DNA of 64,000 nucleotides from Lunatimonas salinarum (lineage in GTDB: Bacteria; Bacteroidota; Bacteroidia; Cytophagales; Cyclobacteriaceae). This document shows, piece after piece, positions 38,568 through 49,105 of this stretch (positions are counted from its first letter, which is position 1; the number at the start of each line of letters is the position of its first letter). The stretch lies in the NCBI RefSeq assembly GCF_017811155.1, contig NZ_JACVCV010000002.1, positions 248,001 to 312,000 of the forward strand, written 5' to 3'. Both the position numbers and the translations under genes were made by a program. The notes under the pieces were generated by a model, which worked only from the letters and a program-made list of their open reading frames with translations, made no database searches and was not told the origin of the DNA.

Positions 38568-41075
38568 ATGAAAACAATCATCAGTAGGTTGATTTGTGGT
38601 TTAATCTTACTGATCGCCTCCTCCCACTTGGGAGGAGGTTTTAGTAATCTTTTGGCCCAAAACGCCCAAACAATCAGCTCCTTTACGGAAGGAATGGAGA
38701 AAATGCCCGGATTTATCACCATGTATTGGGACAGTAATAAGGGCAAACTTTGGATGGAGGTATCGGAACTGGAAAAAGAAATCCTTTATTATCCCTCCTT
38801 GTCCGCTGGATTGGGCTCCAATGATATAGGACTGGATAGAGGGCGCATTCTTCCCTCCCAGATCGTCAAATTTGAGCGGTCGGGCAACAAGCTTTTACTG
38901 ACAGCATCAAACTACGCATACAGAGCAATTTCGGACAGCCAAATGGAAAAAATGGCCGTTGAGGAATCCTTTGCCAAATCCGTTCATTGGGGTTTTGAGG
39001 TTTCGGCTGAGGAAGCAGGTAAAGTTCTGGTAGACGGCACCACCTTTTTTCTTCAGGATGCCGTAGGGGCCGCATCAGCCATCAGCAGAGCCCGGCAGGG
39101 CAGTTATCGGTTAGATGCCTCCCGCAGTGCCATCTACCTACCACGAACGAAAAGCTTTCCCAAAAACACCGAAATAGAAGCTACCATCACGCTTACGGGG
39201 GATCAAGCCGGCCCCTACCTGCGCGAGGTGACACCCTCTACCAATGCGGTGACCTTACGAATGCACCACTCCTTTGTGGAGCTGCCAGACGACAAGTACG
39301 TACCCCGCCTATTTGACCCCCGTGCAGGAATTAATCCAGTGACTTTTTTCGACTACGCTACCCCGGTAGATGAGTCAATCACCAAACGCTACATTCGCAG
39401 ACACCGCCTGGAGAAAAAAGACCCCGCTGCGGCGGTCAGTGAAGTGGTAGAACCCATCGTATACTACATAGACCCAGGAACGCCTGAACCCATACGAACG
39501 GCCCTGATCGAAGGCACCATGTGGTGGGCAGAGGCATTCGAGGAAGCCGGTTTTAAAAATGCATTTGAAGTCAAATTATTGCCCGAAGATGCGGACCCGA
39601 TGGATATTCGTTACCACTTGGTCCAGTGGGTACATCGATCCAGCCGTGGATGGTCTTATGGCGGAGGTGTCACCGACCCCCGAACTGGCGAAATCATCAA
39701 GGGGAAAGTGACTCTCGGCTCTCTAAGGGTAAGGCAAGACTACATGTTGGCCCAAGGGCTTCTAGGTGATTTTGATGAAAGCTCCGACCATCCCGCAATG
39801 ATGGAAATGTCACTGGCAAGGATGCGGCAACTGGCCGCCCACGAAGTCGGACATACGCTGGGTTTACCCCATAATTACATCGCCAGCACCATTGGAAGGG
39901 CATCTGTGATGGATTACCCACATCCTACCGTAAAACTAACTCCAGACAACCGAATCGATATTTCCGACGCCTATCCGGAGGGCATTGGAGACTGGGATAA
40001 AGTGGCTATCAAAATTGCATACGCCACATTCCCTGCCGGGTCGGATGAAGCCACGGAAATAGATAAATTGGTAAAAGAATATCAGGCCAAGGGAATGAAA
40101 TTTCTTTCCGACCAAGATGCCCGTCCACCGGGAAGCGCACACCCACAAAACCACTTATGGGACAATGGTTCCAACGCTGTGGATGAATTGGGCCATACGC
40201 TGAAAGTCCGACAGGTTGTATTGGATAATTTCTCCGAGAGCAAAATCCCGGTCGGCACTCCCATGGCGAATTTAGAGGAGGTATTGGTACCCATGTACCT
40301 ATTTCACCGGTATCAGGTAGAAGCGGCAGCCAAGGTGATTGCGGGCCTTTCCTACACCTATATGCTTCGGGGAGAATCAGGCGTCCCTATCGAGTCAGTA
40401 TCCGCATCAGAGCAATACCGTGCATTGAAATCCCTTTTGAACACCCTGAAACCGGAGGTATTGGCTCTCCCAAAAAACGTCATTTCCTTGATCCCTCCCC
40501 GCCCCTACGGATTTCCGGCAAATGCGCGGGAAGTTTTTGGCAGAAACACCGGACTGGTATTCGATATCCTGTCACCGGCGGAAATCGCCGCGAACCACAC
40601 CCTGACACTGCTACTCCATCCAGAACGGGCTTCTCGCCTGATAAACCAGCACGCCCTGGACAGCCGTCTTCCCGGTCTGCACCACGTGATTGACCAATTA
40701 ATTACCCACACGTGGAAAAGCCCTGTAAAAAGCGGTTATGAGGGTGAAATACAACGGGTAGTTTCCAAGCTAACATTACAGCACTTACTCATGCTTTCTA
40801 TGAACTCGACAGCTTCCTCCCAAGCAAGAGCGCTCGCTATGCTAAAAGTAGGGGAAATCAAGGATTGGATTAGCTCCCAGAGCACTTCCAATATCCATCA
40901 AATGGCACATAATCAATATTGCTTGGCCATACTCGATGGGTTCCTCTCCAATCCAGAGGATAAAATCTCCATTTTATCACCTATGTCCGCACCTGCAGGG
41001 GCACCCATCGGAGACAGTGGCCAAAGTTGGCTGGAGCCTATCTGTAGCCATGATCACGCTATGGAAAGCCTCTGA
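38568..41075 (+). CDS. secreted zinc metalloprotease (DUF5117/DUF4953 type)
   Basis: An 835-residue protein with an N-terminal hydrophobic export segment (LICGLILLIASSHLGGGFSNLLAQ). The zinc site HEVGHTLGLPHNY begins at residue 425, giving an HExxHxxGxxH metzincin-like motif; ARMRQLAAHEVGH is typical of the large Bacteroidota group annotated as zinc-dependent metalloproteases with DUF5117 before and DUF4953 around the zinc site. VMDYPHPTV downstream fits the Met-turn. Substrate is unknown. It is plus strand, 168 bp after the flavoprotein gene; there is no evidence of a shared function. Confidence 0.88.
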   Translation: MKTIISRLICGLILLIASSHLGGGFSNLLAQNAQTISSFTEGMEKMPGFITMYWDSNKGKLWMEVSELEKEILYYPSLSAGLGSNDIGLDRGRILPSQIVKFERSGNKLLLTASNYAYRAISDSQMEKMAVEESFAKSVHWGFEVSAEEAGKVLVDGTTFFLQDAVGAASAISRARQGSYRLDASRSAIYLPRTKSFPKNTEIEATITLTGDQAGPYLREVTPSTNAVTLRMHHSFVELPDDKYVPRLFDPRAGINPVTFFDYATPVDESITKRYIRRHRLEKKDPAAAVSEVVEPIVYYIDPGTPEPIRTALIEGTMWWAEAFEEAGFKNAFEVKLLPEDADPMDIRYHLVQWVHRSSRGWSYGGGVTDPRTGEIIKGKVTLGSLRVRQDYMLAQGLLGDFDESSDHPAMMEMSLARMRQLAAHEVGHTLGLPHNYIASTIGRASVMDYPHPTVKLTPDNRIDISDAYPEGIGDWDKVAIKIAYATFPAGSDEATEIDKLVKEYQAKGMKFLSDQDARPPGSAHPQNHLWDNGSNAVDELGHTLKVRQVVLDNFSESKIPVGTPMANLEEVLVPMYLFHRYQVEAAAKVIAGLSYTYMLRGESGVPIESVSASEQYRALKSLLNTLKPEVLALPKNVISLIPPRPYGFPANAREVFGRNTGLVFDILSPAEIAANHTLTLLLHPERASRLINQHALDSRLPGLHHVIDQLITHTWKSPVKSGYEGEIQRVVSKLTLQHLLMLSMNSTASSQARALAMLKVGEIKDWISSQSTSNIHQMAHNQYCLAILDGFLSNPEDKISILSPMSAPAGAPIGDSGQSWLEPICSHDHAMESL

Positions 41076-41340
41076 AGACTTCACTGCTTTTTCTATGATA
41101 ACTAGGGATTTTTTCAGCTACCTTTAATAAGTTGGAAGTAAAAAAGAGGGGGTATGTTGCCTCCTCCTTTTTCTTATTTAAACTTAATCCAAACAAACCA
41201 AACATTATTTTATTTTTTTAATTATACCAATTCTAAATACCAAAAAATAGGAACATGGCTGGAACTTTATCCCGAAAATTCGGTTTATTTGAGTGTCCAA
41301 CAAAATAAAATCATTTTAACATTCCTAACCCCGGACGACA

Positions 41341-41889
41341 ATGTATATGAAGACAGCAGAAAAAGAAATCGTTACGCTAAAGCGTTCCTTACTGGTAGAT
41401 ACTGAAAAGAAACTAAACAAACAGGTAGAGATGGAGGGGAGATCCTCTGCCTATTATCTATCTATGGCCTCTTGGTGTGAGATGATGGGATTCACCAACT
41501 CCGCCAAATTCCTTTACGACCACGCCGATGAGGAGCGTCAGCACATGTTGAAACTATTTAAGTACATCAACGATGCTGGTGGGCATGCCATCCAACCGGA
41601 AATTACCGGTATCCGGCACAACTTCAATTCGCTGCGTGAGATTTTCGAATTGATTTTAGAGCATGAGATTGAAGTAACCAAATCCATCAACACCATCGTG
41701 GACCACTGCTTTTCTGTGAAAGACTTTGCCACTTTTAGCTTTATGCAATGGTATGTGACCGAGCAGCGGGAAGAAGAAACCGTAGCTAGACGGGCGTTGG
41801 AGCTCTTCGATATCATCGGAGAAGAAGGCATCGGTCTATGGACCATCGACCAAGAGTTGGGCAAGCTACATGCGGCAATCGAGGAATAA
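41341..41889 (+). CDS. ftnA: ferritin
   Basis: A 182-residue non-heme ferritin that stores iron in a 24-subunit shell. The ferroxidase ligands are visible in KQVEMEGRSSAYYLSMASWCEM (first helix) and YDHADEERQHMLKL (DEERxH), with later glutamates in EHEIEVTKSI and EQREEETVARR. The start may be the first ATG at 41341 or the second at 41347; both keep the core. A bidirectional terminator follows. Confidence 0.93.
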   Translation: MYMKTAEKEIVTLKRSLLVDTEKKLNKQVEMEGRSSAYYLSMASWCEMMGFTNSAKFLYDHADEERQHMLKLFKYINDAGGHAIQPEITGIRHNFNSLREIFELILEHEIEVTKSINTIVDHCFSVKDFATFSFMQWYVTEQREEETVARRALELFDIIGEEGIGLWTIDQELGKLHAAIEE

Positions 41890-41910
41890 TTTCAAAGTAG
41901 CGATACCTTA

Positions 41911-41947
41911 AAAAAACCGGTCATCCAATCGAGCTGACCGGTTTTTT
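41911..41947. terminator. bidirectional terminator between ferritin and the propeller lipoprotein
   Basis: AAAAAACCGGTCA (41911-41923) pairs perfectly with TGACCGGTTTTTT (41935-41947). A T tract follows on both strands, so it can stop both convergent genes. Confidence 0.9.
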
Positions 41948-41963
41948 TTTCTTCTGCTTCTGT

Positions 41964-43214
41964 CTAGTCACCGGATTCAAGCGGGATTTTCGGTGTGATA
42001 AACACCAATATCGGATTATCCTCCCTGCCTACTGTTCCCAACCCCGGAATATCTACTTGGCTTTCTTTCATGGCATAAGCCGGAGAAACCACCTCTACGA
42101 GATCTCCATTGAAATATACCGGATGGTTGATGCCGTTAGAGTAGGAGCATATGTAAAGCGTTTCCGGAAATGACGTAAGGTCATTTATGAAATTCCGTGT
42201 ATGAACCACCATAGCGTTGCTGTTGAATTTGAGAAATTGGTGAACATGGAAGTGCCCGCCACTGTCCTTGTAATTATAAGTTATTGCCAGAAATTTTTCA
42301 TTGTAAAAATTCAAAACTGGAAAAGAGGCCAATCCCCTACCCTCCTCTTTGCTATACAAAAACTCCATTTGCTCGCGGGTACTTTTTAATCCCAAAGACG
42401 GATCTAATCCCTTTTCGCCAAAATCCACCGTTAGAAACGAAGAAACACCCCCCTCAGACAGGTGGTAAAAACAGTTATCAAACATCCTTGAAAAAAACAG
42501 GTCCCCTTTGTCGTTTATAGAAAAGCTTTCCGAATTGGCAGTGTAATAAGAACCCTCGGTTTCGATTCGCTTTTCGAAAAATAAAGTGGGCTTCATACTC
42601 TCCCCGTCCACCACGATTAAATCTGCATTCGTATACTGATCGTTGATTTCGTTATCCAGCTGCTGCGCAGAAAAATAATACCACCTTCCGCTTTGGTCTT
42701 TCCTCAAGGAGTTAGCTTGGGGGAGAAAAACCGAAATTTCCTCCAATAACTCAAAGTCCAAATTGGAGAACCGAAGAATCCTCGATCGGCCGCTGCGAAA
42801 CTCAAACACGTCAATGAACGACTCATCCTCATCCACCAATACATGCTGCATGTTTTGATACTCTCCTGGACCCTCTCCCAATCGGGTTAATTTACCGATA
42901 TATTTCCCTTGATGATCAAACACAAAAACGGCTTTGAGAATCCGATCCACTGCATAGAGGTAGTTTTTCCGGATGATGATCTCCTGCACATTTACCAGCA
43001 TACTTTCCGGATGATTTTCTAAGGGAACATACCGGATCTCCTTCGCCAGCTCAGAGAGGGGTAGGTTTTCTAAGGCAGCCTCAGGATCCAACACCAATAT
43101 ATCTTCCAATACATCCAGCTTCTGACTGCACGAGACCGCCGCAACCACAAAAAACACGACGCCCAACAATTTTGTATACTCTTTCAACGTCATCATAGCT
43201 ATCTTGGAATACAT
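41964..43214 (-). CDS. six-bladed beta-propeller lipoprotein
   Basis: A 416-residue protein (start MYSKIAMMTL at 43214; ATG at 43196 or an ATG at 43247 are alternatives). The signal ends in a lipobox VSC. Then come repeated blades with the TolB/NHL-like pattern, for example VQEIIIRKNYLYAVDRILKAVFVFDHQGKYIGKLTRLGEGPGEYQ, which is the diagnostic opening of the Bacteroidota 6-bladed propeller (BF3886-like) family. Such lipoproteins are numerous in this phylum and their ligands are unknown. It is divergent from rsmE; the starts are only about 40 bp apart. Confidence 0.82.
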   Translation of the reverse strand: MYSKIAMMTLKEYTKLLGVVFFVVAAVSCSQKLDVLEDILVLDPEAALENLPLSELAKEIRYVPLENHPESMLVNVQEIIIRKNYLYAVDRILKAVFVFDHQGKYIGKLTRLGEGPGEYQNMQHVLVDEDESFIDVFEFRSGRSRILRFSNLDFELLEEISVFLPQANSLRKDQSGRWYYFSAQQLDNEINDQYTNADLIVVDGESMKPTLFFEKRIETEGSYYTANSESFSINDKGDLFFSRMFDNCFYHLSEGGVSSFLTVDFGEKGLDPSLGLKSTREQMEFLYSKEEGRGLASFPVLNFYNEKFLAITYNYKDSGGHFHVHQFLKFNSNAMVVHTRNFINDLTSFPETLYICSYSNGINHPVYFNGDLVEVVSPAYAMKESQVDIPGLGTVGREDNPILVFITPKIPLESGD

Positions 43215-43252
43215 TGGCAAAGTATGTATCTTCGTTTTAACTAACATAACGC

Positions 43253-43990
43253 ATGCAGCTTTTTTTTCAAAAAGACATCAAAGGAGACAAACTCATCCTA
43301 GACCCGGACGAATCCAAACACCTGGCCAGGGTACTTAGAAAGCCCATAGGAGACCTGGTATATTTCACCAATGGCAAAGGCTCCCTGTTCACTTGCAAGA
43401 TTACAGACAACCACCCTAAAAAGGCCGTGCTGCAAATTGTGGAAGAGGAGTTTGTACCCCAAGAAAAACACTATATCCATCTGGCGATCGCACCCACGAA
43501 AAGCCCTGACCGCATGGAATGGATGATGGAAAAAATCACCGAAATCGGTGTAAACGAAGTCACTTTCATCCGTTCGGAAAATTCGGAAAAAGATCAAATC
43601 AACTACGAACGTATCTACAAAAAAACCGTGAACGCCTGCAAGCAGAGTTTTCAAACCTGGCTACCCGAAGTAAACCAAGTGCGAACCTTTGGCGAGTTTA
43701 TCCACGAAAAAAACTGGACGACCTTCCAACGGTTTATCTGCTTTGTAGACGAAAATATCCCCTTGCACCTTGTACAGCAGGCCAAACCCGCTCAATCCTA
43801 CCTGGTATTGGTAGGTCCGGAAGGGGATTTTGCTCCCCGAGAAATTCAAGAAGCTGTAGACCAAGGTTTTGCCCCCTGCTCACTTGGTAAAAGCCGACTG
43901 AGAACCGAAACGGCCGGTCTTGCGGTGGTTCACAGTCTGCAACTGGTAAATACCCTTTTCCAAAAAGACGACTCCGCCGCCACACTGTAG
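43253..43990 (+). CDS. rsmE: 16S rRNA (uracil1498-N3)-methyltransferase
   Basis: A 245-residue RsmE that methylates U1498 of 16S rRNA. The N-terminal PUA-like domain has ESKHLARVLRKPIGD (20-34). The C-terminal SPOUT trefoil knot has APTKSPDRMEWMMEKITEIGV, VLVGPEGDFAPREIQEAV and CSLGKSRLRTETAGLAVVHSL, which form the SAM-binding knot. Length and motifs are normal. The CocE hydrolase gene begins 50 bp downstream and may be co-transcribed. Confidence 0.93.
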   Translation: MQLFFQKDIKGDKLILDPDESKHLARVLRKPIGDLVYFTNGKGSLFTCKITDNHPKKAVLQIVEEEFVPQEKHYIHLAIAPTKSPDRMEWMMEKITEIGVNEVTFIRSENSEKDQINYERIYKKTVNACKQSFQTWLPEVNQVRTFGEFIHEKNWTTFQRFICFVDENIPLHLVQQAKPAQSYLVLVGPEGDFAPREIQEAVDQGFAPCSLGKSRLRTETAGLAVVHSLQLVNTLFQKDDSAATL

Positions 43991-44040
43991 CCACCTCACA
44001 GAAATGATCAACCATGTCACACCCTTGTCTTGACGATTGC

Positions 44041-45918
44041 ATGAAACGAATTCGAGTTCACCTTTTAGCCCTCTTGGTATGTCTTTCGGCCTTTTCCCAT
44101 GCCCAAGAAACGGACATTTTACAACAATTGGAAGAAATCGCCGTCATAGACCAAAAGGTCATGATGCCCATGCGGGACGGCGCACGTCTGGCCACGGACA
44201 TTTATCGCCCGAAAACAGACAAGCCGGTTCCCATTATCTTTTCCAGAACGCCCTACAATTTCAACACGTACCGAGATGGAGAATTGGCAACCAGAACCTT
44301 GGAAACAGCCTATCAGGCAGTCAAGCGTGGCTATGCCTACGTGGTACAAAACGAGCGGGGCAGGTTCTTTTCAGAGGGAGAATGGGACATCCTAGGTACC
44401 CCGTTGACGGATGGGTACGATGCATTCACTTGGATGACAGAACAGTCTTGGAGCAATGGTAAAATAGGCACCCTAGGTTGCTCCTCCACCGCCGAGTGGC
44501 AAATGGCAGTAGCTGCATTGGACCACCCCTCTCACGCCGCAATGATCCCTCAGGGATATGGGGCCGGAGTAGGGCGCATAGGAGATTACTACGAGCAGGG
44601 CAACTGGTACCGGGGCGGTGCCACGCAGATGTTATTCATCGCTTGGCTATACAGCACCCAACACGACCCCATGGCACCCAAACTGCCTAAGGGCATCGAT
44701 CAGGACGACTTGCTGCGATTGCAGCGTTTTTACGATATGGCTCCTAGATACCCCCGGGTAGACTGGTCAGAAGGCCTTGCACACCTGCCTGTGCAAGATA
44801 TTATTAAAAACGCTCAGGGACCCAAAGGAATCTTTGAGGAAATGATCACCCGAAAACCCAACGATCCCAAATGGTACGAGGGCGGTCTTTATCATGACAA
44901 TATGGACTTTGGGGTGCCTAGTTTTTGGTTTGTATCGTGGTATGACGTAGCCAGCAGCCCCAACTTGGCACTTTTCAACCATGTACGTGAAAATGCCTCA
45001 GACCCGCAAATTCGAGACAATCAATACCTGGTCATTGCTCCTACCTTACATTGCGCATTTACACGGGCCACAGAAAATACAATTGTCGGTGAACGAAGCA
45101 TAGGCGATGCCCGGCTCGATTACGATGCGCTGGTTTACGGGTGGTTTGACTATTGGCTGAAGGAAGAGAAAAACGGCATTACGGAAACACTTCCCCGGGT
45201 AAAATATTTCACCATGGGCTCCAACAAGTGGCAGGAATCAGAAACCTGGCCTCCGGCAAATGCTGAAATGACGACATTTTACCTGGACAGCAAAGGAAAC
45301 GCAAACACCCGGAACGGAGACGGGCTGCTGACCCCAAAAAGGCCCAATAAAGACAACCCCGACAGCTATACCTATGACCCGATGAATCCGGTCACTTCGT
45401 ATGGCGGAAACGTTTGCTGTACCGGCACTGCCATTCAAGGTGGTGCTTTTGACCAGCAAGATATGGAGCTGCGGGAGGATATACTCGTGTACACCTCAGA
45501 ACCGCTAGAGGAGGGTGTAGAAATCAGTGGTTTCATAGAGTCCACATTATACCTGTCTTCAGATGTAAAAGATACCGACGTAACGATCAAGCTCATCGAC
45601 GTATATCCCGACGGTCGGGCTTATAATCTAGATGAAACCATTCAGCGGGTCCGCTATAGGGAAGGGTATGAAAAAGAAGTCTTTATGGAAGGAGGTAATG
45701 TCTATGAGGTAAATCTGACGCCTATGTCCACTAGCAATTACTTCAAAAAAGGCCATCGGATACGGATTGAAGTATCCAGTTCCAATTTTCCACGCTTTGA
45801 CCGCAACCTCAATACAGGTGGAAATAATTACGACGAAACAGAAGGGATTGTAGCCAACAACAAAATCCATCATTCCCGCCGCTATCCGAGCAGTATCCGA
45901 ATTCCAATCATCAAATAA
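44041..45918 (+). CDS. secreted CocE/NonD-family hydrolase
   Basis: A 625-residue alpha/beta-hydrolase of the X-Pro-dipeptidyl-peptidase (S15)/CocE group. The start at 44041 gives a clean signal peptide ([22 protein letters not shown]). The domain opens with [20 protein letters not shown], then FSRTPYN and [15 protein letters not shown]. The nucleophile is Ser148 in [12 protein letters not shown]. The C-terminal jelly-roll domain has [37 protein letters not shown] and [23 protein letters not shown]. Relatives cleave cocaine, glutaryl-7-ACA or dipeptides. It precedes a penicillin-acylase-type gene; a terminator lies between them. Confidence 0.9.
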   Translation: MKRIRVHLLALLVCLSAFSHAQETDILQQLEEIAVIDQKVMMPMRDGARLATDIYRPKTDKPVPIIFSRTPYNFNTYRDGELATRTLETAYQAVKRGYAYVVQNERGRFFSEGEWDILGTPLTDGYDAFTWMTEQSWSNGKIGTLGCSSTAEWQMAVAALDHPSHAAMIPQGYGAGVGRIGDYYEQGNWYRGGATQMLFIAWLYSTQHDPMAPKLPKGIDQDDLLRLQRFYDMAPRYPRVDWSEGLAHLPVQDIIKNAQGPKGIFEEMITRKPNDPKWYEGGLYHDNMDFGVPSFWFVSWYDVASSPNLALFNHVRENASDPQIRDNQYLVIAPTLHCAFTRATENTIVGERSIGDARLDYDALVYGWFDYWLKEEKNGITETLPRVKYFTMGSNKWQESETWPPANAEMTTFYLDSKGNANTRNGDGLLTPKRPNKDNPDSYTYDPMNPVTSYGGNVCCTGTAIQGGAFDQQDMELREDILVYTSEPLEEGVEISGFIESTLYLSSDVKDTDVTIKLIDVYPDGRAYNLDETIQRVRYREGYEKEVFMEGGNVYEVNLTPMSTSNYFKKGHRIRIEVSSSNFPRFDRNLNTGGNNYDETEGIVANNKIHHSRRYPSSIRIPIIK

Positions 45919-45925
45919 CCAAAAA

Positions 45926-45965
45926 GCCCGTTTCCGGCCATGCTAGAGACGGGCGCTTTCTTTGG
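45926..45965 (+). terminator. probable terminator after the CocE gene
   Basis: GCCCGTTTC (45926-45934) pairs with GAGACGGGC (45946-45954), with one G-U pair, and is followed by GCTTTCTTTGG. The T tract is interrupted. Confidence 0.6.
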
Positions 45966-46014
45966 TTAGCGACTGCAAACAAAAAAACACCTTAACCACC
46001 AAACCACTTGAATC

Positions 46015-48279
46015 ATGAACTTGAAGACCACCTATTCTACGATTGGGCAAAGTCCAGGTTTTTTTGTGAAAATCGGATTTCGGCTAACATCCAATGCCGG
46101 GGCACTCACACTAAGAAACCTCTTATGGCTATTTTTGATCGGCTTACCGGTCTTTACCAAGGCTCAAACAGAAAAACAGCGTTGGCGTCAACATGGGAAG
46201 CAAACGGAAATCATCCGAGACCAATGGGGTATTCCCCATGTCTTCGGAAAGACCGATGCCGATGCGGTATTTGGAATGATCTACGCACAATGCGAGGACG
46301 ACTTCAACCGGGTAGAAATGAATTATATCACTGCCATGGGACGTACCGCAGAAGTGCTGGGCAAAGAGCAGATCTATACCGATCTTCGCATGAAGTTGTA
46401 CATCGATCCGGATACCCTACGTCAGGAGTATGCAAACAGTCCCCCCTGGCTTAAATCCCTCATGAACGCTTGGGCCGATGGAATCAACTGCTATCTGGCC
46501 GAGCACCCAAAAGTAAAACCCAAACTGTTAACCCGATTTGAACCTTGGATGGCCTTGGCATTCAGTGAAGGCAGCATCGGAGGAGATATCGAACGCATTT
46601 CCCCTGCTGGATTAAAGGCATTTTACGGAAACCGTTTTCAAAGCTATCTACCTGAACCCGAATGGGAACTGGAAGAAAACCCCAGCGGATCCAACGGCTT
46701 CGCCATTGCCCCAGAGCTAACCCAAAATGGCAGCGCACTATTGTTTATCAATCCCCATACATCGTTCTACTTCCGACCCGAGGTTCATATGCAAAGCGAG
46801 GAAGGCCTAAACGCTTACGGTGCGGTTACCTGGGGACAGTTTTTTATTTACCAGGGATTCAATTCCTTTAACGGATGGATGCACACCTCTTCCCGTACCG
46901 ACGTAATCGACCACTACGCCCTGACAGTGAGAGAAGTTGAGGGCAATTACCAGTACAAACACGGTTCCCAATGGCTGCCCCTCCGGGAAAAAAAGATATC
47001 CCTTGCCTATGCCGATGGAAACACCACAGGCTCAGAAACCGTAACCGCCTATTACAGCCACCACGGACCGGTCATCCGCTCGGAGGGTGACAAGTGGGTC
47101 GCCATTCAACTGATGGTGGAAAGGGAAAAAGCCCTGACTCAATCCTACCTAAGGACAAAAACGAAAAATCACGAAGAATTTCAGGAGGTGATGCACCTTC
47201 GAACCAACTCCTCCAACAACACCGTATATGCCGATAAGGACGGAAATATTGCGTATTACCACGGAAATTTTGTGCCGATACGCAACCCTTCTTATAATTG
47301 GGCAGGTGTGGTGGACGGTAGCGATCCTGATACGGACTGGAAAGGGCTTCATGCCATCGATGAACTGGTCTACGTATTCAACCCGGAAAACGGATGGATT
47401 CAAAACTGCAATTCCACACCCTTTACCGCCGCCGGCCCAAACAGCCCCACAAGGGGCAATTACCCCAACTACATGGCTCCGGATGCGGAGAATGCCCGGG
47501 GGCTAAATGCCGTCAGACTTTTAAGTCATCAACGTGGATTTACACTTAACAGTCTTATTACGTTGGGATACGACTCCTACCTCATCGCCTTCGAGCCGCT
47601 TATTCCTTCACTAAAACGGGCCTATGAGCGATTGGACGACGAAGCCCCGCTACGAGCAATCCTGGCTGAACCCGTTGACCGTTTGTCGGCATGGGATATG
47701 CGCTTTGGATTGGCATCTGTCCCCATGTCATTGGCCCATTATTGGGGTACTGCCCTCCTTAATAAGGCCAGAGAGCTGGAAAGGCCAGAGGAGCTGTATT
47801 TGTTTGATTTTCTGACCGAATACACCTCAGATGCCATGAAGCTAGAGGCCTTAGAGGAAGCAGTGGAAAAACTTACCGAAGATTTCGGAACCTGGCAGAC
47901 TCCCTGGGGAGAAATTAACCGCTTCCAGCGGCTGACCGGCGATATTGTACATCCATTCTATGACCAAAAGCCCAGCATACCGGTACCCTATGCTCCCGCA
48001 ACTTGGGGATCCTTAGCCTCTTATGTGGGACGCAGTCCAATCGCCACGAAAAAAATATACGGTACCGTAGGCAACAGCTTTGTCGCCGCCGTGGAATTTG
48101 GAGAAAAGGTAAGGGCAAAAAGCCTCTTGGCCGGAGGCCAAAGTGGCGATCCCGCTTCACCCCATTTCTTCGATCAGGCGGAAATTTATGCCCAGGGAGA
48201 ATTCAAAGAGGTTAACTTCTACCGAGATGATATCCTCAAACATGCCTCAAAAACCTACCGTCCCGGATTGGGAAGATAG
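46015..48279 (+). CDS. penicillin-acylase-family Ntn hydrolase
   Basis: A 754-residue protein. The N-terminal export segment LLWLFLIGLPVFTKAQ is preceded by a long 36-residue n-region, so the real start may be further in. It opens with TEIIRDQWGIPHVFGKTDADAVFGMIYAQ, a hallmark of the acylase family. The autocatalytic site is Gly-Ser226 in NPSGSNGFAIAP, the new N-terminal Ser of the beta subunit. The beta subunit continues with FINPHTSFYFRP and WTYYSHHGPVI-like sequence. The precursor is expected to be cleaved into alpha and beta chains in the periplasm. Substrates of relatives are beta-lactams and N-acyl homoserine lactones. Confidence 0.92.
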   Translation: MNLKTTYSTIGQSPGFFVKIGFRLTSNAGALTLRNLLWLFLIGLPVFTKAQTEKQRWRQHGKQTEIIRDQWGIPHVFGKTDADAVFGMIYAQCEDDFNRVEMNYITAMGRTAEVLGKEQIYTDLRMKLYIDPDTLRQEYANSPPWLKSLMNAWADGINCYLAEHPKVKPKLLTRFEPWMALAFSEGSIGGDIERISPAGLKAFYGNRFQSYLPEPEWELEENPSGSNGFAIAPELTQNGSALLFINPHTSFYFRPEVHMQSEEGLNAYGAVTWGQFFIYQGFNSFNGWMHTSSRTDVIDHYALTVREVEGNYQYKHGSQWLPLREKKISLAYADGNTTGSETVTAYYSHHGPVIRSEGDKWVAIQLMVEREKALTQSYLRTKTKNHEEFQEVMHLRTNSSNNTVYADKDGNIAYYHGNFVPIRNPSYNWAGVVDGSDPDTDWKGLHAIDELVYVFNPENGWIQNCNSTPFTAAGPNSPTRGNYPNYMAPDAENARGLNAVRLLSHQRGFTLNSLITLGYDSYLIAFEPLIPSLKRAYERLDDEAPLRAILAEPVDRLSAWDMRFGLASVPMSLAHYWGTALLNKARELERPEELYLFDFLTEYTSDAMKLEALEEAVEKLTEDFGTWQTPWGEINRFQRLTGDIVHPFYDQKPSIPVPYAPATWGSLASYVGRSPIATKKIYGTVGNSFVAAVEFGEKVRAKSLLAGGQSGDPASPHFFDQAEIYAQGEFKEVNFYRDDILKHASKTYRPGLGR

Positions 48280-48401
48280 AAGATAATCCGCAAGCTTCGA
48301 TCTATCGATGGGCTTTCTTATTCGATGCAGAAAATGCCAACTACCGCGATTATTTGCATCCTTATCAGCCCGGTTGATCGAGATTACTTTGCTAAGGGTA
48401 G

Positions 48402-49079
48402 TTACTTTGCAAACCAACGTGTAGGAATGCCGAAGCCTAGGAAAACGGTACTATAAGACGCACTGCTTCGGAAGTCAACCGTTAGATCCTGGCCGGAAAA
48501 AAATTCCACGCCTCCATCAAGTTGCTGGAATCCCTGATGATGGCGTACACCGAATAGTACATAATTGTTCCCGATAATCCGACGAACGCCAAGCTCCAAC
48601 CGACCACTAAGACTGGTTCTCATCGTTGGAGTTTGACGTGGATTACTGGACCCAAAAAACCCGGGAGTTTCCCTGTTTAGGCCAAAACCAACGGAAGGCT
48701 GAAAATAGACACCTGTTTTCCCACCTTTCAGGAGGTAACGAATACCCAGCGCATAATTTCCAAAATTATTGGAATACCTTCCGTCTCGGGTTTCGATTAT
48801 CATTCCATCGGTCTGTATGACCCGCTGTCCCACCGGTCTATTGAAATATTCTCCCTCTACGAATAACTGTAGATGAGAGGATATCCGATTCAAGACACGT
48901 AATCCTACGTGATATCCCGTAGTTTCAAAAAATCGGATTTCCTCTGTGGGACTTTTCCCCTCACCATCCACATAGCCTATAGCAGGGCCAGCATATACTT
49001 CAATCGATAGTTTTTCCTGCGCATACATTTTCGGTGTGAAAAGAAAAATAAATACGGAGATAAATAATAGTGGCTTCAT
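48402..49079 (-). CDS. outer-membrane beta-barrel protein, unknown function
   Basis: A 225-residue protein with a signal peptide (LLFISVFIFLFTPKMYAQ). The mature chain alternates hydrophobic and polar residues in about eight strands (for example YHVGLRVLNRISSHLQLFVEGEYF, GNYALGIRYLLKGGKTGVYFQPSVGFGLN) and ends in an aromatic strand STVFLGFGIPTRWFAK, as expected for an eight-stranded barrel of the OmpA/OmpW size class. No domain name is recognised. It is convergent with the acylase gene and has an unusually good promoter. Confidence 0.75.
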   Translation of the reverse strand: MKPLLFISVFIFLFTPKMYAQEKLSIEVYAGPAIGYVDGEGKSPTEEIRFFETTGYHVGLRVLNRISSHLQLFVEGEYFNRPVGQRVIQTDGMIIETRDGRYSNNFGNYALGIRYLLKGGKTGVYFQPSVGFGLNRETPGFFGSSNPRQTPTMRTSLSGRLELGVRRIIGNNYVLFGVRHHQGFQQLDGGVEFFSGQDLTVDFRSSASYSTVFLGFGIPTRWFAK

Positions 49080-49105
49080 ATAAATCGGTAATAAAATATG
49101 CTGAA

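Noticed and set aside
38441-38746. A 101-codon minus-strand frame over the start of the metalloprotease gene.
   Set aside because: It is antisense to the signal peptide and first domain of a well-supported gene.
41154-41405. An 83-codon frame upstream of and overlapping ferritin.
   Set aside because: It overlaps the ferritin start in another frame and has no family resemblance; the AT-rich part looks like the ferritin promoter region.
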